Assembly (NCBI GenBank): GCA_028290465.1
Contig: JAQGJU010000009.1
Coordinates: forward strand, 1-62,400
Source of the DNA: Xanthobacteraceae bacterium
GTDB lineage: Bacteria; Pseudomonadota; Alphaproteobacteria; Rhizobiales; Xanthobacteraceae
DNA length: 62,400 bases
Direction: 5' to 3'
Shown here: positions 17,620 to 27,653 of the stretch, piece by piece
Layout of the letters: each line of letters begins with the position of its first letter
How positions within the stretch are numbered: position 1 is the first letter of the stretch
Notes under the pieces: generated by a model
Seen by the model: only the letters and a program-made list of their open reading frames with translations
Database searches by the model: none
Told to the model about the DNA's origin: nothing
Program-made: the position numbers and the translations under genes

Positions 17620-17637
17620 ATGTCATCGGACCGTCAT
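17620..17637 (+). promoter_or_regulatory. PHO-box-like site upstream of ppk
   Basis: ATGTCAT (17620-17626), four spacer bases and CCGTCAT (17631-17637) match the PhoB tandem consensus CTGTCAT-N4-CTGTCAT in 12 of 14 positions with the correct spacing. It ends 47 bases before the ppk start. PhoB control of ppk is known in other proteobacteria. PhoB binding here is inferred. Confidence 0.5.
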
Positions 17638-17684
17638 GTTTGGTGGCCATCTTGCCGGCGCTCTCATTCGAGTAGTGGATTGCC

Positions 17685-19952
17685 ATGACGGACCGCGCTC
17701 AAGTCTCTGTAATCACAAAAGAAAATCCGCGTCCCAGGAAGCCCGGCGCGCTATCCCGCAGCCTGGCGTCGGCCGACGAGGTTTCGACGGCTGCCGTGAT
17801 GGTGGAAGGCCCGGGCGGCGAGGCGGGTCTAGCCGGATCGCCCGACCGCTTCATCAACCGCGAACTGTCCTGGCTGCACTTCAACCGGCGGGTGCTGGAG
17901 GAATCCGGCAACGAATCGTTTCCGCTACTGGAGCGGGTCCGATTCCTGGCGATCTCGGCCAACAATCTCGACGAGTTCTTCATGGTGCGGGTCGCCGGTC
18001 TGCGCGGGCAGGTGCGGGCCGGAATCACCACCAAGAGCCCGGACGGTCTGACCCCGACCGAACAGCTCACCCGCATCACCGAAGCGGTCTCGGTGCTGGC
18101 CGCCGATCAGCAGACGCGCTGGCGCGAATTGCGCGCCCTGCTCGGCGCCGAAGGTGTGGTGCTGGTCGATGGTCCGGACGTGACCAAGACGGAGCGGGCC
18201 TGGCTGGAAGATCATTTCCTCAGCCATGTGTTTCCGCTGCTGACGCCGCTCGCGGTCGATCCGGCGCATCCGTTTCCGTTCATCGCGAATTTCGGCTTCA
18301 CCATCGCGCTGCAACTGGCCCGCATCAGCGACAACAGGCCGATGAACGCGCTGATCCGCATGCCGAGCAAGATCGAGCGCTTCATCCGGCTGCCGGGCGG
18401 CGACCGCGATACCGCGCGCGTCATCACCATCGAACAGGCGACCGGCCTGTTCATCGGCCAGCTGTTCCCCGGCTATGTCGTCAAGGGGCAGGGCGCGTTC
18501 CGGGTCATTCGCGATTCCGATATCGAAATCGAGGAAGAGGCCGAGGATCTGGTGCGGCTGTTCGAAACCGCGCTGAAGCGCCGGCGCCGCGGCACCGCGA
18601 TCCGGCTCGATATCGAGGCGGCGACGCCGCCCGAACTCGCCAAATTCGTGCAGCGCGCGATGGGCGCCGCCGACGACAATGTGTTCATGGTCGACGGCGT
18701 GTTGGCGCTCAACGAACTGTCGCAGCTGACAAGGCTGGAGCGGCCGGATCTTGAATTCGTGCCGTACAATCCGCGCTATCCGGAGCGCATCCGCGAGCAC
18801 AGCGGCGATTGCTTCGCGGCGATCCGGCAGAAGGACTTGGTGGTCCATCATCCGTATGAATCGTTCGACGTGGTGGTGCAGTTTCTGAACCAGGCGGCGC
18901 GCGATCCGGACGTGGTCGCGATCAAGCAGACGCTGTACCGGACCTCATCCGATTCACCGATCGTGCGCGCGCTCGCGGAGGCCGCCGAGGCCGGCAAGTC
19001 CGTCACCGCCATCGTCGAACTGAAGGCGCGGTTCGACGAGGAAGCCAATATCCGCTGGGCGCGCGACCTGGAACGGGCCGGCGTGCAGGTGGTGTACGGC
19101 TTTCTCGAATTGAAGACCCACGCCAAGCTGTCATTGGTGGTGCGCCGCGAAGGTGCCGCGCTCAATACCTATGTCCATGTCGGTACCGGCAATTATCATC
19201 CGGTGACGGCGCGCATTTACACCGACCTGTCGTTCTTCACCGCCGACCCGATTATCGCCCGCGACGTTGGGCGGATTTTCAACTTCGTTACCGGCTATGC
19301 CGAGCCGGCCGGGCTGGAGCGCCTGGCGATTTCGCCGCTGACGCTGCGCGGACGCATCCTGGAGCACATCGACCAGGAAATCGCCAATGCCAAGGCCGGC
19401 AAGGCGACCGGCATCTGGATGAAGATGAATTCGCTGGTCGATCCGGAAATCATCGACGCACTGTATGAGGCTTCCCGCGCCGGCGTGCCGATCGACCTGA
19501 TCGTGCGCGGCATCTGCTGCCTGCGGCCGAACGTTAAAGGCCTGTCGGAGACCATCCGGGTCAAGTCGATCGTCGGGCGCTTTCTCGAACACGGCCGCAT
19601 CTATTGCTTCGGCAGCGGCCATACGCTGCCGCATCCGAAAGCCGCGATCTACATTTCGTCGGCCGACATGATGCCGCGCAATCTCGACCGGCGCGTCGAG
19701 TCGCTGTGTCCGATTCTCAATCCGACCGTCCACGAGCAGGTGCTCGACCAAATCATGGTCGCCAACCTCAAGGACAACGAACAGAGCTGGCAGCTCTTGC
19801 CAGACGGCACGTCTACGCGCATAACCCCGGCGCCCGGCGAGGAGCTGTTCAACGTGCATAAGTACTTCATGACCAATCCGAGTCTGTCCGGGCGCGGCAA
19901 GTCGTTGAAGGATTCGATGCCGCGCCTCAGCCGCCGCCTCGACCGCGCCTGA
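17685..19952 (+). CDS. ppk1: Polyphosphate kinase
   Basis: The 755-residue protein is PPK1, which reversibly makes polyphosphate from ATP. The N and H domains begin near residue 50 ([19 protein letters not shown]). The two catalytic histidines are His479 ([14 protein letters not shown]), the phosphorylated one, and His650 ([19 protein letters not shown]). An N-terminal extension of about 45 low-complexity residues precedes the family core, a little longer than the ~690-residue enterobacterial enzyme. ppx follows ten bases later, so synthesis and degradation of polyphosphate share a transcript. A PHO-box-like sequence upstream suggests phosphate-starvation control. Confidence 0.96.
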   Translation: MTDRAQVSVITKENPRPRKPGALSRSLASADEVSTAAVMVEGPGGEAGLAGSPDRFINRELSWLHFNRRVLEESGNESFPLLERVRFLAISANNLDEFFMVRVAGLRGQVRAGITTKSPDGLTPTEQLTRITEAVSVLAADQQTRWRELRALLGAEGVVLVDGPDVTKTERAWLEDHFLSHVFPLLTPLAVDPAHPFPFIANFGFTIALQLARISDNRPMNALIRMPSKIERFIRLPGGDRDTARVITIEQATGLFIGQLFPGYVVKGQGAFRVIRDSDIEIEEEAEDLVRLFETALKRRRRGTAIRLDIEAATPPELAKFVQRAMGAADDNVFMVDGVLALNELSQLTRLERPDLEFVPYNPRYPERIREHSGDCFAAIRQKDLVVHHPYESFDVVVQFLNQAARDPDVVAIKQTLYRTSSDSPIVRALAEAAEAGKSVTAIVELKARFDEEANIRWARDLERAGVQVVYGFLELKTHAKLSLVVRREGAALNTYVHVGTGNYHPVTARIYTDLSFFTADPIIARDVGRIFNFVTGYAEPAGLERLAISPLTLRGRILEHIDQEIANAKAGKATGIWMKMNSLVDPEIIDALYEASRAGVPIDLIVRGICCLRPNVKGLSETIRVKSIVGRFLEHGRIYCFGSGHTLPHPKAAIYISSADMMPRNLDRRVESLCPILNPTVHEQVLDQIMVANLKDNEQSWQLLPDGTSTRITPAPGEELFNVHKYFMTNPSLSGRGKSLKDSMPRLSRRLDRA

Positions 19953-19962
19953 ACGGGATTCA

Positions 19963-21468
19963 ATGTCGAAAGCGCAAGGCCGCATTGACCACGGCCCACC
20001 GATCGCCGTCATCGATATCGGCTCGAACTCGGTGCGGCTGGTCGTCTATGAGGGCCTGACCCGTTCGCCGACGCCTATCTTCAATGAAAAGACGCTGTGC
20101 GGCCTTGGCCGCGAAGTGCAGACCACCGGCCTGCTGGCACCCGACGCCATCGAAAAAGCGCTCGGCGCGCTCAAGCGTTATCGCGCGCTGTGCCGCACGT
20201 TGAAGGTGGGGCGGCTGTGGGTCATGGCGACGGCCGCCTGCCGCGACGCGCGCAATGGCGGCGCGTTCATCAAGCAGGCCGAGCGTATCTGCGGCACCGA
20301 AGTGGTGGTGCTGACCGGCCGGCGCGAAGCCGAACTCGCGGCGCTCGGCGTCGTGTCCGGCATTCATCATCCTGACGGCCTCGTCGGCGATCTCGGCGGC
20401 GGCTCACTCGAACTGACCGAGATCAAACGCGCCCGCGTGATGCGCGGCATCAGCCTGCCGCTGGGCGGCCTCGCGCTGCAGGATCTGTCGCAGCGCTCGA
20501 TCAAGCAGGCCGAGAAGATCGTGCGGGAATCGTTCGACGATCTGCCGCTGCTGGCGAGCGGTGCCGGGCGCCCGTTCTATGCGGTCGGCGGCACCTGGCG
20601 TGCGCTGGCGCGACTGCACATGTGGCAGCACGGCTACCCTCTGCATGTGATGCACGGCTATGTGATCCCGGCCAAGGAGGCGCTGGAATTCTCGCGTCTG
20701 GTGCGCCGGGTCGATCCGCAAACCCTGTCACAGATCGAAGTCGTGTCCGATGCCCGCCGGCCGCTGTTGGCCTATGCGGCGCTGGTGCTCGAACATCTGG
20801 TGCGGCTGGTGAAGCCGAGCGAAGTCGTGATGTCGGCGCTCGGCGTGCGCGAGGGGTTGCTGTACTCGCTGCTCAACGAGAAAGAACGCAAGAAGGATGC
20901 GCTGATCGCGGCGGCGTCCGAACTCAACGTACTGCGCTCGCGCTCACCGAAGCACGGCGAGGAACTGATTGCCTGGACCGACCGGTTCATGGCCTCGTCG
21001 GGCCTGGATGAGACCGCCGACGAGAAGCGGCTGCGCCATGCGGCGTGTCTGCTGGCCGATATCGGCTGGCGCGCGCATCCGGACTATCGCGGCGAGCAAT
21101 CGCTCAGCATCATCGCCCATGCGGGTTTTGTGAACATCGATCATCCGGGGCGGGCGTTCATCGCCCTGACGGTATTCTTCCGCCATGTCGGTCTGGTCGA
21201 CGACGAATTGTCGCCGCGGCTGCGCGAACTCGCCTCGACCCGGGTGCTCGATCGCGCCCGCATTTTGGGCGCTGCGCTGCGGGTGGCTTATCTGGTGTCG
21301 GCCTCGATGCCCGGCGTACTGCCCAAGACCCCGATGGCGGTCGAGCGCGGCAAGCTGGTGCTGCGCCTGTCGGGCAAGTTCGCGCCGCTCGGTGGCGAAC
21401 GCGTGTTCAACCGGGTGAAGCAGTTGGCCCGGCTGATCGGACGCGAGCCGAAGCTGACGGTGAATTAG
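19963..21468 (+). CDS. ppx: Exopolyphosphatase / guanosine pentaphosphatase family
   Basis: The 501-residue protein belongs to the Ppx/GppA branch of the actin-like ATPase fold. The phosphate-binding motif is AVIDIGSNSVRLVVYE near residues 15-30, the catalytic Glu lies in the TGRREAELAALG segment, and the glycine-rich loop is GDLGGGSLEL. The C-terminal half has the helical HD-like domain (HAACLLADIGWRAHPDYRG). The enzyme removes terminal phosphate from polyphosphate and may act on pppGpp. It lies directly after ppk1, forming a polyphosphate operon. Confidence 0.94.
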   Translation: MSKAQGRIDHGPPIAVIDIGSNSVRLVVYEGLTRSPTPIFNEKTLCGLGREVQTTGLLAPDAIEKALGALKRYRALCRTLKVGRLWVMATAACRDARNGGAFIKQAERICGTEVVVLTGRREAELAALGVVSGIHHPDGLVGDLGGGSLELTEIKRARVMRGISLPLGGLALQDLSQRSIKQAEKIVRESFDDLPLLASGAGRPFYAVGGTWRALARLHMWQHGYPLHVMHGYVIPAKEALEFSRLVRRVDPQTLSQIEVVSDARRPLLAYAALVLEHLVRLVKPSEVVMSALGVREGLLYSLLNEKERKKDALIAAASELNVLRSRSPKHGEELIAWTDRFMASSGLDETADEKRLRHAACLLADIGWRAHPDYRGEQSLSIIAHAGFVNIDHPGRAFIALTVFFRHVGLVDDELSPRLRELASTRVLDRARILGAALRVAYLVSASMPGVLPKTPMAVERGKLVLRLSGKFAPLGGERVFNRVKQLARLIGREPKLTVN

Positions 21469-21500
21469 CGCAACGGCTTCGACGAACGACACACTCTAAC

Positions 21501-21611
21501 CGTCATCCTGAGGTGCCCGGCGTAGCCGGGCCTCGAAGGATGCACGCCCCGATGCTGCAGCACATCGGCCGTCTCCTTCGAGGCTCGCTTCGCTCGCGCC
21601 TCAGGATGACG
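21501..21611. repeat. 111-bp palindromic intergenic repeat
   Basis: Outer arms CGTCATCCTGAGG (21501-21513) and CCTCAGGATGACG (21599-21611) pair perfectly. Inner arms CCTCGAAGGA (21531-21540) and TCCTTCGAGG (21574-21583) also pair, and a central CGATG...CATCG hairpin surrounds CTGCAG. This three-level cruciform matches a repeat type I recognise as widespread in Rhizobiales intergenic DNA. It lies between the convergent ppx and rnd genes and could work as a transcription terminator for both. Confidence 0.8.
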
Positions 21612-21647
21612 GATTAAAGTCGTGCTGCGCATTGGCACAGCGTTTCG

Positions 21648-22829
21648 CTACTCGCGCTCGACCGCGATGACGCGGCCTTTTTCCATCGCCAGCGCCAGGC
21701 GGCCGTGTTTCAGCGCCACGGCCTTTTCGCCGAACATCTGGTGCCGCCAGCCCTTCATGGCCGGCACGTCGGCATTGTCGTCGGCCGCGATGCGGTCGAG
21801 ATCGTCCACGGTCGCGATCACTTTCGCCGCGACGGCGTGACGCTCCGATGTCATGCGCAGCAGCACTTTCAACAGTTCGACGGTCGCGGCGCCGTTCTGC
21901 GCGCCGCGTCCGCTGCGCTCCAGATGCGGCAGCGTCTTCGGATCGCGCTCCAGGCCGCGCTTGACCGCGTCCAGGATCGCTTCGCCCCAGCGCGAGCGCT
22001 CGAAGCCCTTGGGCAGCGAGCGCAGGCCGGCGAGCTTCTCCAGTGTGGTCGGTGCCTGAATGGCGACGTCGCCGACGACGTCGTCCTTGAGCACGCGCGA
22101 GCGCGGCACGTCGCGCGACTGCGCTTCACGTTCGCGCCACGCCGCGACTTCAATCAGCACCGCGAGTTCGCGCGGCTTGCGCACCCGGGTCTTCAGGCGC
22201 TCCCAGGCGGTCTCGGGCTCGAACCGGTACGTTTTAGGCGAGGTGAGGATCTCCATCTCCTCGCTGACCCAGTCGATGCGGCCGCGCTGTTCGAGATCGG
22301 CCTTCAGCGCCAGATAGACGTCGCGCAGATGGGTGACGTCGGACACGGCGTATGTGAGCTGCGCCGGCGTCAACGGCCGCCGCGACCAATCCGTGAAGCG
22401 GTTGGACTTGTCGAGCTGGTCGCCGGTGATGCGCTGCACGAGCTGGTCGTACGAGATCGAGTCGCCATAGCCGAGCACCATGGCGGCAACTTGCGTGTCG
22501 AAGATCGGTTTTGGGATCAGCTTGGCTTGGTGCCAGACGATTTCGATGTCCTGGCGGGCGGCGTGGAACACCTTGACGACCCGTTCATTGGCCATCAGCG
22601 CGTAGAAAGGCGCGAGGTCGATGCCGGGCGCCAGCGCGTCGATCACCACGGCCTCGTCCGCGGTGGCCATCTGGGCGACACACAGCAGCGGGTAGTAGGT
22701 GGTCTCGCGCAGGAACTCGGTATCGATCGTCACAAAGGGATGTTGCGCCATCCGTTGGCAAACGGCGGCCAGCTCCTCGGTGGTCGTGATCGGTTCCTCG
22801 ACGGCGGAAACTTTAGGCTTTTCAAGCAT
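21648..22829 (-). CDS. rnd: Ribonuclease D
   Basis: The 393-residue protein is a 3'-5' exonuclease of the DEDDy class that trims tRNA precursors. The three exonuclease motifs are [11 protein letters not shown] (Exo I), [14 protein letters not shown] (Exo II) and [13 protein letters not shown] (Exo III, with Tyr and Asp). HRDC domains follow after about residue 210 ([18 protein letters not shown]). I took the ATG at 22829, which gives [13 protein letters not shown]; the longer frame would add 26 residues without support. The gene is convergent with ppx. Confidence 0.94.
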   Translation of the reverse strand: MLEKPKVSAVEEPITTTEELAAVCQRMAQHPFVTIDTEFLRETTYYPLLCVAQMATADEAVVIDALAPGIDLAPFYALMANERVVKVFHAARQDIEIVWHQAKLIPKPIFDTQVAAMVLGYGDSISYDQLVQRITGDQLDKSNRFTDWSRRPLTPAQLTYAVSDVTHLRDVYLALKADLEQRGRIDWVSEEMEILTSPKTYRFEPETAWERLKTRVRKPRELAVLIEVAAWREREAQSRDVPRSRVLKDDVVGDVAIQAPTTLEKLAGLRSLPKGFERSRWGEAILDAVKRGLERDPKTLPHLERSGRGAQNGAATVELLKVLLRMTSERHAVAAKVIATVDDLDRIAADDNADVPAMKGWRHQMFGEKAVALKHGRLALAMEKGRVIAVERE

Positions 22830-22976
22830 TTTTATGGGGCCGGCGGCGAGGCCAGCGTCTCTGAGGGACTGGAGATTCGGTATCGCATTTGTGACACGGC
22901 ACTGCAAACAATACGCGCCTAAATGTGCCGAAAAAGGGCGCGGATCAGACCTTATGCCATTGGGGAATGGCGGTTC

Positions 22977-24635
22977 TTACCGTCCGCGCACGCGCGGCAT
23001 CATGATGAACTCCCAGGGGCTCGGCATCGGGCCGACCGGAACCTCGATCAGCGTCGGCCCGCCACGCCGCTTGAATCCCCGCCGCAAGGCGCCGCGCAGT
23101 TCCTTCGGCGTGGTGACCCGCTCGGCCGCCGCGCCAAAGCTCTCGGCAAAGCGCACGAAATCCGGGTTGGCGAGGTCCACGGCGATCAGCCGGTTGCCGT
23201 AATGCTCCTGCTGGATCAACTTGACGTTGCCGAAGGCATCGTTGGTGAAGACCACGGCGGTCAGCGGAATCTTGTGGCGGATCGCGGTGGCGAGTTCGTT
23301 GGCCGTATACATGAAGCCACCGTCGCCGTTGATCGATAGCACCGGCACGTCGCGGCGCGCATCCTGCGCGCCGAGTGCGGTGGCAAAACCCCAGCCGAGA
23401 TTGTCCTGATAGCCGGGCGACAGGAACGTGCGGGGTTTGTAGACGGGTAGCGCCAGACGCGCCGCGAAGCCGACTTGCGTCACCTCGTCGACAAAGATGC
23501 CGTCCTCCGGCAGTTCGGCGCGGATCGCTTCCAGGAACGCCAGCTGCGGCCCGAGCTTGGCGAGACGCTTGGCCATCCGGGCGTGGCGCTCCAGCATTTC
23601 GGCCTTGCGCGACGGACGCTTGGCATTATGCGCGGGCAGGGCGTCCAAGAGACTCCGCAGGATCGGCTTGGCGTCGCCAATCAGGGCCACCGCGGGCTTC
23701 TGCAGCCGGGCCGGCTCCTCCGGATCGGCATCGATGCGGATTACGGAGAGATCCTTGTCGGTGCCCCAGACCTGAAGCTGTGTCAGCATCCTTGTGCCGA
23801 TGCCGATCACCACGTCGGCCTCGGCCCATAATTGATGACCGAGCGGCAGCGTGACGCTGAGCGGGTTCTCGCTGGACAGGATGCCCCGGCCGCGCCGGTA
23901 GGCAAGCACGGGCGCCTGCAGCATCATCGCCAGCCGTGTGACTTCGCGGGATGCGTCCTGGGCGCCGCTGCCGCAGATGATCAACGGCCGTTGGGCGTTG
24001 CCGAGCAGTTTGGCGGCCGCCACGACCGCATCGAGGTCGATCGGCACCGATACGGCCGGCAGCGGCCCGACCGGCGTCACCGGGCCCTGGCGGCCCCACA
24101 TGTCGATGGCGCCCTCCAGCGCCGCCGGACCCGGCCGGCCACTGGCCATCGCGCCGAAGGCCTGCGCGACCAGCGCCGGAGCCTCGTGCGGCGCCCGGAT
24201 GCGGGCCGACCAGTCGACCAGCCGGGACAGGATGCCGGCCTGGTCGCGGATTTCGTGCAGATGGCCGAGGCCGCGGCCGATATCGCCGTCCGGAATCTGG
24301 CCGATCAGCGCCAGGACCGGTGCATTCATGCTGTAGGCGGTCAGGAGCGCCGCGCCGGAGTTCAGCAGGCCCGGGCCCGGCACCACGCTGTAGGCCTGCG
24401 GCTTGCCGGTGGCGAGAGCAGCGCCGAGCGCCATATAGGCGGCGCCCTGTTCGTGCCGGGCATGGACCACACGCAGCCGGTTCGAAGCCTTGTAGAACGC
24501 GTCGAACAGATGGTCGTTGTGGACGCCCGGCAGCGCGTAGACGGTATCCAGCCCGTGCCCGGTCAGGCTGGCGACGGTGGCCTCGGCCGTGGTCATCCGG
24601 GCTGCAGTCTTCTTTTTGATCTTGGCTTTGGCCAT
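22977..24635 (-). CDS. Cytoplasmic ThDP-dependent enzyme, acetolactate synthase-like
   Basis: The 552-residue protein has the full three-domain ThDP fold. The activating Glu lies in HARHEQGAAYMALG, and the Mg-ThDP motif is intact (GDGGFMYTANELATA ... FTNDAFGN, with ND in place of NN). It has no FAD-binding fingerprint that I can see and no small regulatory subunit gene beside it, so it is more likely a 2-oxo-acid decarboxylase or carboligase than the biosynthetic acetolactate synthase. The N-terminus is basic (AKAKIKKKTAAR) and is not a signal peptide. GGAGA precedes the ATG. It is divergent from aspS. Confidence 0.83.
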   Translation of the reverse strand: MAKAKIKKKTAARMTTAEATVASLTGHGLDTVYALPGVHNDHLFDAFYKASNRLRVVHARHEQGAAYMALGAALATGKPQAYSVVPGPGLLNSGAALLTAYSMNAPVLALIGQIPDGDIGRGLGHLHEIRDQAGILSRLVDWSARIRAPHEAPALVAQAFGAMASGRPGPAALEGAIDMWGRQGPVTPVGPLPAVSVPIDLDAVVAAAKLLGNAQRPLIICGSGAQDASREVTRLAMMLQAPVLAYRRGRGILSSENPLSVTLPLGHQLWAEADVVIGIGTRMLTQLQVWGTDKDLSVIRIDADPEEPARLQKPAVALIGDAKPILRSLLDALPAHNAKRPSRKAEMLERHARMAKRLAKLGPQLAFLEAIRAELPEDGIFVDEVTQVGFAARLALPVYKPRTFLSPGYQDNLGWGFATALGAQDARRDVPVLSINGDGGFMYTANELATAIRHKIPLTAVVFTNDAFGNVKLIQQEHYGNRLIAVDLANPDFVRFAESFGAAAERVTTPKELRGALRRGFKRRGGPTLIEVPVGPMPSPWEFIMMPRVRGR

Positions 24636-24711
24636 GGCGGTCTCCGGGCACGGGTCGGGCGAGTGTGCAGATCGCCGGGGGCCTGTCGAGGGTTCTAAAG
24701 GTGGGCTTTAA

Positions 24712-24738
24712 CCCCCGCCATTCTTGACAAAGCGGGGG
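24712..24738 (+). other. Hairpin in the aspS leader
   Basis: CCCCCGC (24712-24718) and GCGGGGG (24732-24738) form a perfect 7-base stem about 60 bases before aspS. Weak pairing continues outward. There is no T tract, so it is not a normal terminator, and I see no T-box elements. It may simply be part of the mRNA leader. Confidence 0.3.
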
Positions 24739-24799
24739 CTCCATGCACCTTCCGGCGGCCGGACGCGGACCGCCGCGATCCGTTGTCGAAAGGCTCCAA

Positions 24800-26599
24800 A
24801 TGCATCTTTATCGCACGCAAACCTGCGGCGCGCTCCGCGAGAGCGACATTGGCAAGACCGTCCGGCTGTCCGGCTGGTGCCACCGCATCCGCGACCATGG
24901 CGGCGTGCTGTTCATCGACCTGCGCGATCATTACGGCCTCACGCAAGTGGTGGCCGATCCCGATTCGCCGGCGTTCAAGCTGGCCGAGGCGCTGCGCGCC
25001 GAATGGGTGGTGCGGTTCGACGGCAAGGTGCGGGCGCGCCCGGCCGGCACCGAGAACGCCGACCTGCCGACCGGCCAGGTCGAGGTCTACATTACCGACA
25101 TCGAAGTGCTGGGGCCGGCCGCCGAACTGCCGATGCCGGTGTTCGGGGAGCAGGATTATCCCGAAGAAATCCGGCTGAAGTACCGCTTCCTCGATCTGCG
25201 CCGTGATCGGCTGCACGCCAACATCATGAAGCGCGGCCAGATCATCGATTCGATCCGCAAGCGGATGAAGGATGGCGGCTTCTTCGAATTCCAGACCCCG
25301 ATCCTGACCGCGTCGTCGCCGGAAGGCGCGCGCGACTATCTGGTGCCGTCGCGCATTCATCCGGGCAAGTTCTACGCGCTGCCGCAGGCGCCGCAGCAGT
25401 TCAAGCAGTTGCTGATGGTCGCCGGCTTCGACCGCTATTTCCAGATCGCGCCATGCTTCCGCGACGAAGATGCGCGCGCCGACCGCTCGCCGGGCGAATT
25501 CTATCAGCTCGACATCGAGATGAGCTTTGTCACGCAGGACGACGTGTTCGCGGCGGTCGAGCCGGTGCTGCGCGGCGTGTTCGAGGAATTCGGCGGCGGC
25601 AAGCGCGTCACGCCGAAATTCCCGATGATCAAATACGCCGACGCGATGCGCAAATACGGCTCCGACAAGCCGGATCTGCGCAATCCGATCGAGATGCAGG
25701 ACGTCACGCCGCATTTCCGCGACTCCGGCTTCAAGGTCTTCGCCGGCATGATCGCGGCCGATCCGACCGTCGAAGTCTGGGCGATCCCGGCGCCGACCGG
25801 CGGCAATCGCGCGTTCTGCGACCGCATGAACGACTGGGCGAAGGGCGAAGGCCAGCCGGGCCTCGGCTACATCTTCTGGCGCGAAGGCGAAGACGGCGGC
25901 GCCGGTCCATTGGCCAAGAACATCGGCGTCGAGCGCACCACCGCGATCCGCGACCAGCTCGGCCTGAAAGTCGGCGACGCGGTGTTCTTCGTCGCCGGCA
26001 AGCCGAAGGACTTCGTGAAGTTCGCCGGTCCGGCGCGCACGAAGGTGGGCTTTGACCTGAACCTGGTCGACAAGGACCAGTTCGCGTTCTGCTGGGTGGT
26101 CGACTTCCCGATGTTCGAGTGGAACGAGGAAGACAAGCACATCGACTTCTCGCACAACCCGTTCTCGATGCCGAACTTCAACACAGACGCGTTTCTGGCG
26201 CTCGATCCGAAGGACGACAAGACCATTCTGGGCATGACCGCGTTCCAGTATGACATCGTGTGCAACGGCATCGAACTGTCGTCGGGCGCGATCCGTAACC
26301 ATCGTCCCGACGTGATGCGCAAGGCATTCGCCATCGCCGGCTATGGCGAGGACGTGCTGGAAAAGAAGTTCGGCGGCATGCTGCGCGCGCTGACCTTCGG
26401 CGCGCCGCCGCATGGCGGCATCGCGCCCGGCATCGACCGCATCGTGATGCTGCTGTGCGGCGAGGAGAACCTGCGCGAGGTCGTGCTGTTCCCGATGAAC
26501 CAGAAGGCCGAAGACCTGCTGATGGGCGCACCGTCCGAGGTGACACCGAAGCAGCTCAAGGAGCTGCACATCCGGTTGAACTTGCCGGAGAAGAGCTAG
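24800..26599 (+). CDS. aspS: Aspartyl-tRNA synthetase
   Basis: The 599-residue protein is the bacterial-type class IIb enzyme. An N-terminal OB fold for the anticodon ([24 protein letters not shown]) is followed by the catalytic core with motif 2 ([10 protein letters not shown], preceded by [11 protein letters not shown]) and motif 3 ([14 protein letters not shown]), and by the GAD insertion between them. The [17 protein letters not shown] segment binds the substrate. It charges tRNA-Asp and in many alphaproteobacteria also tRNA-Asn. I chose the ATG at 24800 because the family begins MHxYRTHxCG; an upstream ATG would add 19 unrelated residues. Confidence 0.96.
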   Translation: MHLYRTQTCGALRESDIGKTVRLSGWCHRIRDHGGVLFIDLRDHYGLTQVVADPDSPAFKLAEALRAEWVVRFDGKVRARPAGTENADLPTGQVEVYITDIEVLGPAAELPMPVFGEQDYPEEIRLKYRFLDLRRDRLHANIMKRGQIIDSIRKRMKDGGFFEFQTPILTASSPEGARDYLVPSRIHPGKFYALPQAPQQFKQLLMVAGFDRYFQIAPCFRDEDARADRSPGEFYQLDIEMSFVTQDDVFAAVEPVLRGVFEEFGGGKRVTPKFPMIKYADAMRKYGSDKPDLRNPIEMQDVTPHFRDSGFKVFAGMIAADPTVEVWAIPAPTGGNRAFCDRMNDWAKGEGQPGLGYIFWREGEDGGAGPLAKNIGVERTTAIRDQLGLKVGDAVFFVAGKPKDFVKFAGPARTKVGFDLNLVDKDQFAFCWVVDFPMFEWNEEDKHIDFSHNPFSMPNFNTDAFLALDPKDDKTILGMTAFQYDIVCNGIELSSGAIRNHRPDVMRKAFAIAGYGEDVLEKKFGGMLRALTFGAPPHGGIAPGIDRIVMLLCGEENLREVVLFPMNQKAEDLLMGAPSEVTPKQLKELHIRLNLPEKS

Positions 26600-26610
26600 C
26601 CGGACGATTG

Positions 26611-26697
26611 TCCCGGATTTCGCTGGGCTCAATCCGGGCTACGCGCTGAGTTAAAAGCTCGGAACCTGTAGCCTGGATGGAGCGAAGCGACATCCGG
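26611..26697. repeat. Two inverted half-copies of a TAGCCCGGATGGAGCG-type repeat
   Basis: CCCGGATT-N11-AATCCGGG (26612-26638) is a perfect hairpin just after aspS, and TAGCCTGGATGGAGCGAAGC with a terminal ATCCGG (26669-26697) is the related motif in the other direction. I recognise this type of sequence as a common intergenic repeat in Bradyrhizobium-like genomes. A diverged relative begins near 55176. The hairpin may help end aspS transcription. Confidence 0.5.
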
Positions 26698-26723
26698 TTC
26701 TTCTTGTGTGCGGGGGCGACACA

Positions 26724-27632
26724 ATGCGGCAAAGCGTGCGGTGTATCCGAAGCGTTGAAATCGACATGGCCGACCCGGAACGGGCCGCGGCGTTCTATCG
26801 CGATGTGTGGCATCTGACCGAGACTGGTCGCCGCGACGAGGCGATCTACCTGCGCGGCACTGGCCGCTCGCACCATATCCTGGCCATTCACCCGAGCCGC
26901 GGGCCGGCCAGCGTGCGGCGCGTGGTGTTCGAGGCGGCCGATCGGGCGATGGTCGACCGGCTGCACGACAAAGTGGCGGCGGCGTCGGTGCCGTCCGAAG
27001 CGCCGCATAAGTTGGACAGGATCGATGGCGGCTATGGCTTCGGCTTCACCGACCCGGCCGGCCGCGCGTTGGCCGTGGTGGCCGAGGCGCAAAATCATGC
27101 GGACGACAGCCGGGTCGCCGACCGCCCGTACAAGATCGCGCACGTGAATCTGAATGATACGCATGCCGAAAAGACGCGGGACTTCTTCGTCGAGACGCTC
27201 GGCTTTCGCACGGCCGATCATGCCGGCACGCAATACTTTCTCCAATGCGCCTCGCCGGATCACACCACGATGGTGATCAACCAGGCACCGCATATGACGT
27301 TGAATCATCTGTCGTTCGAAATGCCGGATCTGGAGTCGGTGATGCGCGGCGCTGGCCGGATGCGCGACCATGGCTATCCTGTCGAATGGGGTCCGGGCCG
27401 TCACGGTCCCGGCAACAACGTTTTCTCGTATTTCGCAGGCACCGAGGAAATGCCGATCGAATACACCTCCGAGGTGCTGCAGATCGACGACAGCTATCCG
27501 TTCGGCGATCCCGACAAATGGAAATGGCCGCCCGGCCGGCTCGATCACTGGGGCGTTACGCCACCGCACACGCAGCGCTGGAAACGCATTCAGACGCTGT
27601 ATGGGTTTGCGCCGGATGCGTATCGGCTGTGA
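26724..27632 (+). CDS. Second two-domain VOC protein, extradiol dioxygenase type
   Basis: The 302-residue protein has two VOC domains. The ligand set His140 (AHVNLND), His195 (LNHLSFE) and Glu246 (PIEYTSE) in the second domain matches type I extradiol dioxygenases. It shares the WGPGRHGPGNN segment with the VOC protein at 1632 but is otherwise clearly different, so the two are distant paralogues. The ATG at 26724 gives a normal N-terminus (MRQSVRCIRSVEIDM). No ring-hydroxylating genes sit beside it, so its substrate is open. It converges on the WD40-caspase gene 21 bases away. Confidence 0.8.
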   Translation: MRQSVRCIRSVEIDMADPERAAAFYRDVWHLTETGRRDEAIYLRGTGRSHHILAIHPSRGPASVRRVVFEAADRAMVDRLHDKVAAASVPSEAPHKLDRIDGGYGFGFTDPAGRALAVVAEAQNHADDSRVADRPYKIAHVNLNDTHAEKTRDFFVETLGFRTADHAGTQYFLQCASPDHTTMVINQAPHMTLNHLSFEMPDLESVMRGAGRMRDHGYPVEWGPGRHGPGNNVFSYFAGTEEMPIEYTSEVLQIDDSYPFGDPDKWKWPPGRLDHWGVTPPHTQRWKRIQTLYGFAPDAYRL

Positions 27633-27653
27633 GCGTGGCGCTCGACTTCGGCG

